Shown here: piece by piece, positions 17,592 to 26,629 of the stretch
Position numbering within the stretch: position 1 is the stretch's first letter
Layout: the number at the start of each line of letters is the position of its first letter
Origin: Yimella sp. cx-51
Lineage (GTDB): Bacteria > Actinomycetota > Actinomycetes > Actinomycetales > Dermatophilaceae
NCBI RefSeq assembly: GCF_017654605.1
Contig: NZ_CP072113.1
Coordinates: 2,542,001-2,606,000, forward strand
Reading direction: 5' to 3'
DNA: 64,000 nucleotides
Made by a program: the position numbers and the translations under genes
The notes under the pieces: generated by a model
The model's database searches: none
What the model was told of the DNA's origin: nothing
Seen by the model: only the letters and a program-made list of their open reading frames with translations

Positions 17592-18266
17592 ATGCCCGAA
17601 CCGCTTGCCAACCTGATGCATCCCAGCTGGGTCGATGCGCTCACGCCCGCTGCCGATGCACTGGCCGCGTGTGGGGTGTTCCTGCGCGAAGAGGTGGCCG
17701 CCGGACGCGGCTACCTGCCAGCGGCCAATCACGTGCTGCGTGCCTTCGAGCAGCCGATGGACGCGGTGCGCGTGCTGATCGTCGGGCAAGACCCGTACCC
17801 GACGCCGGGCCACGCCGTCGGGTTGTCCTTCTCGGTGGCGCCGGAAGTACGGCCGGTGCCGCGCAGCCTGGTGAACATCTACACCGAGTTGGAGTCAGAC
17901 CTCGGCCTGCCGCGTCCGAGCACCGGCGACCTGTCGCCGTGGAGCGAGCGCGGGGTGCTCCTGCTCAACCGAGTGCTCACCGTCGCACCAGGTAAACCCG
18001 CCTCGCACCGGGGCAAGGGCTGGGAGCACGTCACGGCCGCAGCCATCAGCGGGCTCGTGGCCCGTGGCGGCCCGCTCGTGGCGATCCTGTGGGGCCGCGA
18101 CGCCCGCAATCTCGCACCACATCTGGGGCAGGTGCCCTTTGTGGAGAGCGCGCACCCGTCCCCGTTGTCGGCGCACGGTGGGTTCTTCGGATCACGACCG
18201 TTCAGCAGATGCAACGAGTTGCTGCAGCAGCAAGGCGCCGAACCGATCGACTGGAGGCTGGCATGA
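17592..18266 (+). CDS. ung: Uracil-DNA glycosylase (family 1)
   Basis: A 224-residue base-excision repair enzyme that removes uracil from DNA. The water-activating motif [18 protein letters not shown] and the leucine-loop motif [14 protein letters not shown] are intact, with length typical of family 1. The ATG at 17592 is preceded only by weak ribosome-binding sequence. Its stop codon overlaps the next start as ATGA, so it is translationally coupled to the SGNH hydrolase gene. Confidence 0.96.
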   Translation: MPEPLANLMHPSWVDALTPAADALAACGVFLREEVAAGRGYLPAANHVLRAFEQPMDAVRVLIVGQDPYPTPGHAVGLSFSVAPEVRPVPRSLVNIYTELESDLGLPRPSTGDLSPWSERGVLLLNRVLTVAPGKPASHRGKGWEHVTAAAISGLVARGGPLVAILWGRDARNLAPHLGQVPFVESAHPSPLSAHGGFFGSRPFSRCNELLQQQGAEPIDWRLA

Positions 18267-19060
18267 AGACCTGGGAACGCTACGTGGCGATCGGTGACAG
18301 CTACACCGAGGGCATGGTCGACGAACACCCGGAGCAACCCGATGTCTTCGTCGGCTGGGCCGACCGGTTGGCTGCCCAGCTCGCCGCCACCAATGCTGCC
18401 GACAGCAAGCCCTTCGGGTACGCCAACCTCGCCGTGCGCGGGCGGCTGCTCGCCGACGTGGCCGGACCGCAACTGCAGCAGGCCCTCGAACTGCAGCCCG
18501 ACCTGGTGTCGCTGGTGGGCGGCGGTAACGACATCCTGCGTCCCAAGGCCGACCTGGACGCCATCGCTGACTCGCTGGAAGAGGCCGTCGCCACAGTGCG
18601 GGCCACTGGTGCGGACGTCCTGCTCAGCACGCTCGCTGACCCGGTCGGCGCGGCCGTGCTGCGACGCCTGCGCGGACGCATGGCCGCGCACAACGCCAAC
18701 GTCTGGGGAATCGCGCAGCGCCAGGGCGCCATGGTGCTCGACATCTGGTCGCTGCGGTCTCTCCGGGATGCGCGGATGTGGGGCACCGATCGCATCCATC
18801 TCTCGACCGAAGGTCACCAACGTGTTGCGGCACAGGCGTACTGGACTCTTGGCGATCGCGGCACGACCGAGCGTGAGTGGGCTCAGCCGCTGCCGCCGGC
18901 ACCGGCCCTTCGTCGACGCGAGGCAATCGCCGGGCACGCCAGCTGGGCCAAGGAGTACGCCGGGCCATGGGTGCAGCGCCGGTTGAAGGGTCGCAGCTCA
19001 GGCGACGAGATCAGCCCGAAGCGACCGACTGTGGCTCCGGTCGACCTCGAGGTCCAATAG
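18263..19060 (+). CDS. SGNH/GDSL family hydrolase
   Basis: A 265-residue esterase- or lipase-like protein. Block I GDSYTEG holds the nucleophile Ser, block III is GGGNDIL and block V is [10 protein letters not shown] with the catalytic Asp and His. There is no signal peptide, so a cytosolic carboxyl esterase is likely; the substrate is unknown. The start overlaps the ung stop by 4 bases, and the 3' end overlaps the convergent HTTM-type gene by 50 bases. The C-terminal 60 residues are Arg- and Trp-rich and not part of the SGNH fold. Confidence 0.88.
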   Translation: MKTWERYVAIGDSYTEGMVDEHPEQPDVFVGWADRLAAQLAATNAADSKPFGYANLAVRGRLLADVAGPQLQQALELQPDLVSLVGGGNDILRPKADLDAIADSLEEAVATVRATGADVLLSTLADPVGAAVLRRLRGRMAAHNANVWGIAQRQGAMVLDIWSLRSLRDARMWGTDRIHLSTEGHQRVAAQAYWTLGDRGTTEREWAQPLPPAPALRRREAIAGHASWAKEYAGPWVQRRLKGRSSGDEISPKRPTVAPVDLEVQ

Positions 19061-19841
19061 CCAGTCGCTCCAGCGGCAGGAAGGCCAGTAAGCAGATCGC
19101 CGTGGGCAGGAAGTGGATGCCCAGCAGCGCGAAGGTGGACGCGTGGAATACCGCCCAGAACGCCACGTAGGCGTAGAGCGGCCGGCCGCGCAGGAGCAGC
19201 ATGATGGGCGCGAGGAACTCCGCGATCAGCGAGATCCATTGGAAGAGATAGGTCAGCCACGGCAGTTCGGCCAGCGCTTGTCCGGCCGCCGATCCGCGCC
19301 GCGTGATGGCCCAGACCAGCACGGCCGAGCTCGCCCATCCCCAGCCGGCTTCCTTCACCTTGGCCACGGCCGCGAAGAAGTACGTGGCCACCACAGCGAT
19401 CTGGATCATGCGCAGCGACCATCCGTTGCGCTCGGCGTCCGCGCGGCTGTCGCTACGCCGACCGGCCCCCAGCGGGAGCACAGCCAGCGCCACGAGCAGG
19501 GCGAGATGGTCATGGTTGATCTTGCTGTAGGAGAAGGCGTTGCTCATCCAGTCGAACATCCCGACGGCGACGATCAAGCCCGCCGCTCTGGGCAGGCGTC
19601 CGGAGAGAGCCAGCAACGCTGCCACCGTGATGACGATGCGCAGCAGGTGGACGTACAGCGGCGCGGGTTGGGGGAAGAACCACTCGCGCACCGGAAGCGG
19701 TTGGTAGAGGTCGGCCGGCACGTTTCCGTGGCCGATCGGGAAGGGCGTGAGCAGCCAGACGTCCAGCAGCACCACGGCGTAGATCGCCGCGCGTAATCGG
19801 GCGACGCGCTCGTACGGCACCGCTTCGAAGAGCCGGTTCAC
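19011..19841 (-). CDS. HTTM-type integral membrane protein (vitamin K-dependent gamma-carboxylase-like)
   Basis: A 276-residue membrane protein with about seven hydrophobic helices. WLLTPFPIG and the segment FSYSKINHDHLALLVALAVLPLG resemble the HTTM (horizontally transferred transmembrane) domain found in gamma-glutamyl carboxylase-like bacterial proteins. Only the membrane domain is present, without the lumenal half, so catalysis is doubtful. The upstream 160-residue gene overlaps it by 4 bases (ATGA), so the two probably work together. The function is unknown. Confidence 0.7.
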   Translation of the reverse strand: MNRLFEAVPYERVARLRAAIYAVVLLDVWLLTPFPIGHGNVPADLYQPLPVREWFFPQPAPLYVHLLRIVITVAALLALSGRLPRAAGLIVAVGMFDWMSNAFSYSKINHDHLALLVALAVLPLGAGRRSDSRADAERNGWSLRMIQIAVVATYFFAAVAKVKEAGWGWASSAVLVWAITRRGSAAGQALAELPWLTYLFQWISLIAEFLAPIMLLLRGRPLYAYVAFWAVFHASTFALLGIHFLPTAICLLAFLPLERLAIGPRGRPEPQSVASG

Positions 19842-20320
19842 GAGAGGTCCTTGGGATCTGTCGGGTCGACAACGGCCCAGGTGGCAAGCACCGTGCGCAC
19901 CGGCTTGCCGACGCGTTCACCGTCTTTCAGTTGATGGACGGTGTCGACGAGATACACCTTCCGGTATCTCGGCGCGTCGGGCAGGGTGCGGGCTGCTGCG
20001 ACGGCGATGCCCTGCAGACGCTTGGGTTCGCGGGTGAGGCGCTGCGCCTGGCCCTCGATCTCGGCACGTTCCAGTCCGATGCCACCGGCGCCCAGTGGCA
20101 CCACGACGCGCTGACCAGCCACCGTGTCGGCCTCCACACCGAGTGAGTGCACCTGACCGTTCGGATCGACCTGGAAGGCGAACATCGTCATCGGCCCGGA
20201 CGGCCACCAGCGGTCGGTGCCCCAGCCAGCGCCGAGGGTGACGGCGACGACCAGCAGAACGGTCGCGACAACACGTCCCCACCGCCCCGCGCCGGTCAGC
20301 CCCTCGTCCACGGCAGACAC
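19838..20320 (-). CDS. Membrane-anchored protein of unknown function, partner of the HTTM gene
   Basis: A 160-residue protein I do not recognise. It has one N-terminal membrane helix (VVATVLLVVAVTLGAGWG) and an extracytoplasmic domain of about 120 residues, starting with RWWPSGPMTMFAFQ. No cysteine or catalytic motif stands out. Its stop overlaps the HTTM start, and the deacetylase ends only 14 bases upstream of its start, so the three minus-strand genes probably share a transcript. Proteins of this layout beside HTTM genes occur in other actinobacteria (recalled, not checked). Confidence 0.6.
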   Translation of the reverse strand: MSAVDEGLTGAGRWGRVVATVLLVVAVTLGAGWGTDRWWPSGPMTMFAFQVDPNGQVHSLGVEADTVAGQRVVVPLGAGGIGLERAEIEGQAQRLTREPKRLQGIAVAAARTLPDAPRYRKVYLVDTVHQLKDGERVGKPVRTVLATWAVVDPTDPKDLS

Positions 20321-20334
20321 CCTGCCATGCGTGG

Positions 20335-21123
20335 TCAGCGCTTCGAGCCGGGCGCTGCGTCAGGGCCCAGCAGACCGTCGACGGTCACCAACTCGTGGCC
20401 GCGTGATTGCAGACGCGGCACGAACCCTCGCAGCGCGGCGATCATGCCCTCGGAGGGGGTGCGCCGGCTGTCGTGACACAGGACGATCGACCCATTGGTC
20501 AGGTCGCGCTCCAGGACGCCCGCGGCAGCGGCTGAGTGCTTGCCGGGCAGCCAGTCGGACCACAGCACCATCTGCAGACCTGCTGCCGTGGCCCGCTGCA
20601 GCACCGGCGCATCGAACCTGCCGTACGGCGGACGCATCACCGTGGCGGTCACGCCCCCGATCGTGCGCACCGTATCGATCGACAGGTCGAACTCGCGCTC
20701 GAGAGCGGCGGCATCAAGGGTGGTCATGTCGACGTGCGCGACGCCGTGAACGCCGATCTGATGACCCTCGGCCACGATGCGACGCAACAGGTCAGGATGC
20801 TTGAGCACCTGAGTGCGAAGCACGAAGAAGGTTGCCAGGCAACGGTTCTGCTTCAGGATGTCGAGGATGCGCGGTGTCCACCTCGGGTCAGGGCCGTCAT
20901 CGAAGGTGAGCGCTACCCCACCACCTGCGGCACGCCAGACGACCGGCGCCACAAAGGCGCCGGTGCGCGGTGCAGGCGGGGCCACCCGGTAGGACGGCGG
21001 CCGGTGCGTCACCTCGTACGCCACCGCTTCATCATTGAGCGCCGCTCCCCCGAGCGCGCCCAGCACGGCAGAACCGCCGACCATGATCACTCGTCGCCGC
21101 GCCTGACCCCCTGATTCGGTCAT
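20335..21123 (-). CDS. Polysaccharide deacetylase (NodB domain), Tat-type signal
   Basis: A 262-residue carbohydrate esterase family 4 protein. The N terminus has RRRVIMVGG followed by a hydrophobic stretch, like a twin-arginine export signal. Catalytic motifs: TFDDGPDP (base and metal Asp), HGVAH (metal His pair), RPPYGRFD and LCHDS. It probably removes acetyl groups from peptidoglycan or another wall polysaccharide. The ATG at 21123 overlaps the threonine aldolase stop (ATGA); the further open frame upstream lies inside that gene. Confidence 0.9.
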   Translation of the reverse strand: MTESGGQARRRVIMVGGSAVLGALGGAALNDEAVAYEVTHRPPSYRVAPPAPRTGAFVAPVVWRAAGGGVALTFDDGPDPRWTPRILDILKQNRCLATFFVLRTQVLKHPDLLRRIVAEGHQIGVHGVAHVDMTTLDAAALEREFDLSIDTVRTIGGVTATVMRPPYGRFDAPVLQRATAAGLQMVLWSDWLPGKHSAAAAGVLERDLTNGSIVLCHDSRRTPSEGMIAALRGFVPRLQSRGHELVTVDGLLGPDAAPGSKR

Positions 21124-22187
21124 GCTCGATGGTCTCGCATCGCGTCGCTGATCGCCGTGACGAATCGGTCGATGTCTGCCTCGGTGGTGTCCCACGAGCA
21201 CATCCAGCGCACCTCGCCGGTGCTTTCGTCCCAGAAGTAGAAACGGAACGACTCCATGAGATGTTCGGACACTTCACGCGGCAAGATCGCAAAGACCGCG
21301 TTGGCCTGCACCGGTCGCGGCAGGATCAGCCCGTCGATGTCGCGCACTCCGCCGGCCAGCCGCTGCGCCATCGCGTTGGCGTGACCGGCATTACGCAGAT
21401 ACAGCTCGTCGGTGAGCAGCGCTTCCAACTGAGTGCTGATGAAACGCATCTTGGAGGCCAGCTGCATCGACTGCTTGCGCAGGTACTTCATGCCCCGGAC
21501 GGCGTCCGGTGCGAGCACCAGCACCGCCTCGCCGACCATCAGACCGTTCTTGGTGCCTCCGAAAGACACGATGTCGACGCCGGTGTCGGTGATCATCTCG
21601 CGGAAGCTCACGCCCAGGCTCGCCGCGGCGTTCGACAGACGTGAGCCGTCGACGTGCAGCACCCAACCCTTTGCGTGCACGTGATCGGCGATCTCACGGA
21701 TCTCCGCCGGGGTGTAAGCGGTGCCGAGCTCGGTGGTCTGGGTGATCGAGACGACCTTGGGCTGGGCGTGGTGCTCGTCGTCCTTGCGCACGGCGACGGT
21801 GTCGATGAGATCAGGGGTGAGCTTGCCGTCCGGCGTGGCCACCGTCATCAGTTTCAGCCCGCCCATGCGCTCGGGCGCCGCGCACTCGTCCACGTGGATG
21901 TGTGCGCTCGCGGTGCAGATCACCGATTCCCACCGCTGCGTGCAGGCCTGCAATGCAACGACATTCGCGCCCGTTCCGTTGAAGACCGGGTAGACCTCGA
22001 CGCCTTCACCGAAGTGCTCGGCGAAGGCGTCCTGCAGCCTCGAGGTGTAGACGTCGTCGCCGTAGGCCGTCTGGTGGCCGCCGTTGGCCCGGACGATCGC
22101 CGCCAACACCTCGGGGTGGATGCCGGAGTAGTTGTCGCTGGCGAAGCCGCGTTCGGTCGGGTCGTGCAGCGCATCGAGTTCAGTCAC
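21120..22187 (-). CDS. ltaE: Low-specificity threonine aldolase / beta-eliminating lyase family
   Basis: A 355-residue PLP enzyme of fold type I. Early motif DNYSGIHPEVL, cofactor region HVDECAAPE, Asp and PLP-lysine segment LHVDGSRLSNAAA and SFGGTKNG. The family splits L-threonine or allo-threonine into glycine and acetaldehyde. The GTG start at 22187 follows GAGAGGA; upstream codons run into a repeat region. It probably leads an operon with the deacetylase and the HTTM pair. Confidence 0.87.
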   Translation of the reverse strand: MTELDALHDPTERGFASDNYSGIHPEVLAAIVRANGGHQTAYGDDVYTSRLQDAFAEHFGEGVEVYPVFNGTGANVVALQACTQRWESVICTASAHIHVDECAAPERMGGLKLMTVATPDGKLTPDLIDTVAVRKDDEHHAQPKVVSITQTTELGTAYTPAEIREIADHVHAKGWVLHVDGSRLSNAAASLGVSFREMITDTGVDIVSFGGTKNGLMVGEAVLVLAPDAVRGMKYLRKQSMQLASKMRFISTQLEALLTDELYLRNAGHANAMAQRLAGGVRDIDGLILPRPVQANAVFAILPREVSEHLMESFRFYFWDESTGEVRWMCSWDTTEADIDRFVTAISDAMRDHRA

Positions 22188-22244
22188 GTTCGAAATCCTC
22201 TCAGGTGGGGTGAGGTCGGCCGGACGTCGTCCGCACATCCGGAC

Positions 22245-22517
22245 GCGAGCCGGGCCGCAGACGCGGCGCTTCCTCACGCACGCGGCGGTTGCAGCTACCG
22301 CGTTTGCCTATAGCCGCCGCGTTTGTCACTGGAAGGGCTCCGTCTGTTTGCAATTCCGGCGTAGCGACGCGAAGTACGGCGTGTCGGACGTCCCCAGATG
22401 TAAGCCGGAGGCGAGCCGGGCCGCAAACGCGGCGGCTCTTCACGCACGCGGCGGTTGCAGCTACCGCGTCTGCCAACAGGTGCCGCGCCTGTCGGTGGAA
22501 AGGCTCTGTCTGTTTGC
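22245..22517. repeat. Two direct copies of a 107-bp degenerate repeat
   Basis: Copy A (22245-22351) and copy B (22411-22517) both begin GCGAGCCGGGCCGCA and both end CTGTTTGC, with the shared core ACGCACGCGGCGGTTGCAGC. They are about 85% identical by eye and 166 bp apart. They fill the 333-bp gap between the threonine aldolase start and the SDR stop (22188-22520). I find no gene in this stretch; open frames across it change frame between the copies. Confidence 0.8.
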
Positions 22518-22520
22518 GCC

Positions 22521-23216
22521 TCAGCCCGGATCGACGGTGAGGTCGATGATCCGGCCGTTGACCGAGTCAGCGGGATCGTCCCAGAGCGCGACGACCGCTG
22601 CCGCAACCTTGTCGACCGGGGTGAAGCCCCTGAACTTCGCCTCGGGCTTGGCCTCCCGCATCGCCGGGGTGAGCAGCGCCATGACACGTAGGACGACCGC
22701 CGCGGCGCCGGAGCCCTTGAACGAGTCGGCCACGGCGAGGGTCCACGCCTCAGTGGCGGCCTTGGCTGCGACGTACGCGGCGTTCTTGGCGGTGGGAGCC
22801 GCGACGCCGGTGGACGAGATGATCACCAGTCGGCCGTCCGGCGACTCGCGCAACGGGTCGTGCACCGCTCGCGAAGTGTGCTGGAGAGTGCGGATCAGGC
22901 TGTCGTGCAAAGCATCCCAGTCAGCGAGGTCGGCTTCCACAATGCCCTTGCCGCCGCGCCAACCACCCACCAGGTGCACGAGGCCGTCGATGCGTCCGTA
23001 GCCAGCGAGCACCTCCCCTGCCCAGGCGTCTGCCGCCGACGCGTCGAGCAGGTCGACGGCCATCGGCACGTACCGCTCAGCCGTCGGCGACAACAGGTCG
23101 AGGTCACGGTCGACCGCGATCACCGTGACACCTGCGTCAACCAGGAGGCGACTCACGACTTCACCGAGCGCTCCCCCGGCTCCGGTCACCGCGACGACCG
23201 CGCCGTCGGGCAGCAT
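22521..23216 (-). CDS. SDR family NAD(P)-dependent oxidoreductase, partner of DUF6421
   Basis: A 231-residue short-chain dehydrogenase. The cofactor motif is TGAGGALGE (residues about 10-18); the usual NNAG is replaced by LVHLVGGW; the active site is ISSTGVAAPTAKNAAYVAAKA with Ser, Tyr and Lys in place. The start overlaps the DUF6421 stop as TGATG, so translation is coupled. Its reaction is unknown; together with DUF6421 it may form an uncharacterised pathway. Confidence 0.85.
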   Translation of the reverse strand: MLPDGAVVAVTGAGGALGEVVSRLLVDAGVTVIAVDRDLDLLSPTAERYVPMAVDLLDASAADAWAGEVLAGYGRIDGLVHLVGGWRGGKGIVEADLADWDALHDSLIRTLQHTSRAVHDPLRESPDGRLVIISSTGVAAPTAKNAAYVAAKAATEAWTLAVADSFKGSGAAAVVLRVMALLTPAMREAKPEAKFRGFTPVDKVAAAVVALWDDPADSVNGRIIDLTVDPG

Positions 23217-25336
23217 CACGCCACCTGCGCGGGTTCGCTCGAAACGGCGGTGATGCCCCGGGTGGATTCGATGACGCCGCCGAGCTTCTTGCGCAGCGCC
23301 TCGTAGAAGACGTTGAGCGGGAACTCGTCGGGCTGCACGAGGTCGACGAGTTCCTTGACCGTGCCGTCGAGCGGCAGAGCAGCTGCGCCCTTCGCCCAGG
23401 TGGACGCCGGGTGCGGCGCGACGTAGGTCGTGACGAACTCGTAGGAAGCAAGCCAGTGGCCGACCCGCGAGCGGTCGATACCGCTGCGGTACAACGTTTC
23501 GACCTCTTCGCAGAGGGCGACGACGACTTCGGGCACGCGGCGCCAGTCGAAGGAGAGCTTGTTGTCGGTCCAACGCAAAGCATCGTTCTTGTGCAGGTAG
23601 GCGAACATGAGCTGACCGCCCAGACCGTCGTAGTTGCGCACCCGGTCGCCGGTGATCGGGAAACGGAAGAGCCGGTCGAACAAGATCGCCAGCTGCACCG
23701 ACTTGGCGTAGGGCTGCCCCTCGGCCTCGAGCTTCACGGCTTCACGGAAGGTGGTGAGGTCGCAGCGCAGTTCCTCCAACGCATACATCCAGAAGGGCAT
23801 GCGCTGCTTGATCATGAACGGGTCGAAGGGCAGGTCACCGTGGCTGTGGGTGCGGTCGTGGATGAGATCCCACATGGCGAAAGTTGACTGCGCCAGCTCC
23901 TGGGAGCCGAGCAGCCGCTCCCCCTCAGGCGGCAGCTGCAGGTGCAGCAGGTCAGCGGCCGATTCGACAACCCGGCGGAAGCGGGCGCCTTCGCGGTCGC
24001 AGAAGATCGCGCCCCAGTGGAACTTCGGCACTTCGCGGACGGCCACCGTCTCGGGGAAGAGCACCGCCGAGTTGGTGTCGTAACCGGGTGTGAAATCGAG
24101 GAAGTTGACCGGGACGAAAGCGGAGTTGACGTACTCCTTCTCCACCTCGGCCAACCACTGCGGCCACGGAACGCTCACCAGCAGCGCTTCGAAGACGCGG
24201 TCGGGGTTGCCGTTCTGGGTGTACATCGGGAAGAGCACCAAGTGCTCGATGCCGTCCTGTCGGTGCAGATCGGGGCGGAACAGCTGGAGCGAGTCAAGGA
24301 AGTCAGGAACCGCAAAGCCGCCGCCGACCCATTTGGTGAGATCGACAGGAAGAGCAGCCAGGTAGTCGGCGTCGTGCGGGAATCGCGGGGCGAGAGCTGC
24401 GATCTCGGCCTTCATCGCCTCCACCAACTCCGCGGCGCGGGCGTGCGGGTGTGCCGATCCGTCGATTGAGCCGTCCTTGCTCTGCATCTGGCGCAGCTCG
24501 AGCACAGCCGTCTTGAGGCGCTGCCACTCCGGGAGGTTCTCCGTGCCGGAACCCGTCGCCGCCACCTCGGCTCGCGTCCGGCCCGCTGCCGCCCAGGTGA
24601 CGATGTTGATCCAGAAGCGGGTGTGGTCGAGTTCGTGGATCGAGTCGTCGCCCACGAGATCGGAGTCAGCCAGCACCACGACGCGGCCTGCGCCGAACGA
24701 GGCGGTGACGACGAGCGGCTCAAGGGCGGGGTGCGCCGTCGCGCTCGTACGCACGAGCACCTGGGCCTCCGGAGCGCCCGACACGTCGATGACACCGGCA
24801 CGGTAGAAGCAGAGGTCGTCGACCCCGGCGAGCACACCCTGGCCGTGGCCGGTGATGACCTCGCCGCGCACCCAGGTGGCGTTGTCCTGATGGCGACGGC
24901 CGCTCTCGGCCGATTCATGCACGAGCGTGCTCGTGACGCAAAGCCCGAAACGGGCGAGCAGCTCGTTGACATTGTTGCCGTAGACGTCCTGCTCGCATTC
25001 GGCCAGCACGATCAGCCCCCCGCCTTGCTCGACAAAGCCGACCACAGCGTCGATCTCGTCGGCGGTGAAGACCGGCGGCAGGTCGCCCGCCACTCGCTCG
25101 GCCTTCGCCTCGGCCGGGTGGTCGATGACCAGCACGTCGGCATCACCGAAGGCAGAACTCGCGAACTCACCCGCGTGTGGAGCAACCAGGAAACCCCGTG
25201 ATTGCAGCGCCTCCACAGCCAACGCGAGGCTCGCGTCGGCGGGGTTGGCAGGGTTCATCGTCGCGGCGACCGCGCGATCGATCGACCATGCACTGCTGTG
25301 CGCCTGGTCGATCAACACCTTCGGGAAAACACTCAT
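23216..25336 (-). CDS. DUF6421 family protein
   Basis: A 706-residue protein with no catalytic family I can name beyond DUF6421. The N-terminal 230 residues look like a flavodoxin-like or glutamine-amidotransferase-like Rossmann region (VFVIDHPAEAK-type strands and EQGGGLIVLAECEQD). The C-terminal half is helical, rich in Trp, His and Phe, with WDLIHDRTHSHGDLPFDPF, which could be a metal or nucleotide site. No signal peptide is present. ATG at 25336 (MSVFPK) follows GAGGAG. It is coupled to the SDR downstream and lies beside a divergent acyl-CoA dehydrogenase. Confidence 0.8.
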   Translation of the reverse strand: MSVFPKVLIDQAHSSAWSIDRAVAATMNPANPADASLALAVEALQSRGFLVAPHAGEFASSAFGDADVLVIDHPAEAKAERVAGDLPPVFTADEIDAVVGFVEQGGGLIVLAECEQDVYGNNVNELLARFGLCVTSTLVHESAESGRRHQDNATWVRGEVITGHGQGVLAGVDDLCFYRAGVIDVSGAPEAQVLVRTSATAHPALEPLVVTASFGAGRVVVLADSDLVGDDSIHELDHTRFWINIVTWAAAGRTRAEVAATGSGTENLPEWQRLKTAVLELRQMQSKDGSIDGSAHPHARAAELVEAMKAEIAALAPRFPHDADYLAALPVDLTKWVGGGFAVPDFLDSLQLFRPDLHRQDGIEHLVLFPMYTQNGNPDRVFEALLVSVPWPQWLAEVEKEYVNSAFVPVNFLDFTPGYDTNSAVLFPETVAVREVPKFHWGAIFCDREGARFRRVVESAADLLHLQLPPEGERLLGSQELAQSTFAMWDLIHDRTHSHGDLPFDPFMIKQRMPFWMYALEELRCDLTTFREAVKLEAEGQPYAKSVQLAILFDRLFRFPITGDRVRNYDGLGGQLMFAYLHKNDALRWTDNKLSFDWRRVPEVVVALCEEVETLYRSGIDRSRVGHWLASYEFVTTYVAPHPASTWAKGAAALPLDGTVKELVDLVQPDEFPLNVFYEALRKKLGGVIESTRGITAVSSEPAQVA

Positions 25337-25443
25337 CGCTGGCTCCTCGTCGAAAATCCTTCGGTTTTGAACATCGTAGACAATGAATCTTCCCGCCGTC
25401 GACCCCCATGTGGCTCCAGTCACATGCTCAGTAGCCTTGGCGC

Positions 25444-26592
25444 ATGCCCGTCGAACGACTTCTGCCGACGGATGAGGCCGCTGACCTGCTGGTCCTCACC
25501 CGTGACCTCTGCGACAAGGAAGTACTCCCTCCTGCCGCCGAAGGTGAACTGACCGCCACCCCACCGCGTGACCTGTTCCGCACGCTCGGGCGGGCCGGAC
25601 TGCTGTCGCTGCCCTACCCCGAAGAGTTCGGTGGCGCAGGACAGCCCTACGAGGTCTACCTGCAAGTGATCGAGGAGATCGCCCAGCGGTGGATGGCGGT
25701 CGCCGTCGGCGTCAGCGTGCATTGCCTGACCGCCTATCCCGTGGCCGAATTCGGCAGCACTGCACAACAGGAGGCATTGCTGCCGGAGATGCTGGGCGGC
25801 GAGTGGCTCGGCGCGTACGGACTCTCCGAACGCGAGGCGGGTTCCGACATCGCCCAGATGCGGACGCGAGCCGTGCAGGACGGCGGTGGCTGGCGACTGA
25901 AGGGCACGAAGGCCTGGATCTCCCACGCCGCTCACGCCGACTTCTACACGACCTTCGCCCGCACTGATGACACCGGTGGCAAGGGCTTGTCCTGCTTCGT
26001 CGTCCCGGCCGGCGCCGACGGACTGCGCTTCGGAAGCCCGGAACGCAAGATGGGCCTGCACGCCGACCCGGTGGCGGAGGTCATCTACGACGACGTGCCG
26101 GTCAGTGGCGACCGTCTGATCGGCGAACGCGGACAAGGCATGGCGATCGCGCTCAGCGCGCTCGACGCTGGACGCCTCGGAATCGCCGCTGCCGCAACAG
26201 GATTGGCGCAGGCTGCGCTCGACCACTCGGTGGCCTACGCCAAGGAACGCCACCAGTTCGGGCGTCCGATTGCCGACAATCAGGGGCTGGCGTTCATGCT
26301 GGCCGACATGGAGGCAGCCGTCTCGTCGGCACGTGCCACCTACCTCCACGCCGCCCGCCTGAAGGACGCCGGAAGGCCGTTCAGCAAGGCCGCGGCTGTC
26401 GCAAAGCTCGTGGCCACCGATGCCGCGATGAAGGTGACCGGTGACGCCGTCCAGGTGCTCGGCGGCGCCGGCTACACCCAGGACTTCCCGGTCGAGCGTT
26501 TCTTCCGGGACGCGAAGGTGACCCAGATCTTCGAAGGCACCAATCAGATCCAGCGCCTGGTGATCTCCCGCCAGTTGCTCGCCGGACTGTGA
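25444..26592 (+). CDS. Acyl-CoA dehydrogenase (medium/short-chain type)
   Basis: A 382-residue FAD enzyme. YPEEFGGAGQPYEVY, GLSEREAGSDIAQM (flavin binding), HQFGRPIADNQ and VQVLGGAGYTQDF precede QIFEGTNQIQRLV. The Glu in FEGTNQIQ is the catalytic base of medium- and short-chain enzymes, unlike the first dehydrogenase of this window. It is followed after 37 bases by an SDR of the HSD17B10 type, so the pair suits fatty-acid or branched-chain acyl-CoA oxidation. The divergent neighbour is DUF6421, with about 107 bp between the starts. Confidence 0.93.
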   Translation: MPVERLLPTDEAADLLVLTRDLCDKEVLPPAAEGELTATPPRDLFRTLGRAGLLSLPYPEEFGGAGQPYEVYLQVIEEIAQRWMAVAVGVSVHCLTAYPVAEFGSTAQQEALLPEMLGGEWLGAYGLSEREAGSDIAQMRTRAVQDGGGWRLKGTKAWISHAAHADFYTTFARTDDTGGKGLSCFVVPAGADGLRFGSPERKMGLHADPVAEVIYDDVPVSGDRLIGERGQGMAIALSALDAGRLGIAAAATGLAQAALDHSVAYAKERHQFGRPIADNQGLAFMLADMEAAVSSARATYLHAARLKDAGRPFSKAAAVAKLVATDAAMKVTGDAVQVLGGAGYTQDFPVERFFRDAKVTQIFEGTNQIQRLVISRQLLAGL

Positions 26593-26629
26593 CCAATCTG
26601 CGAATCCACACCAACGACAAGGACATTCG

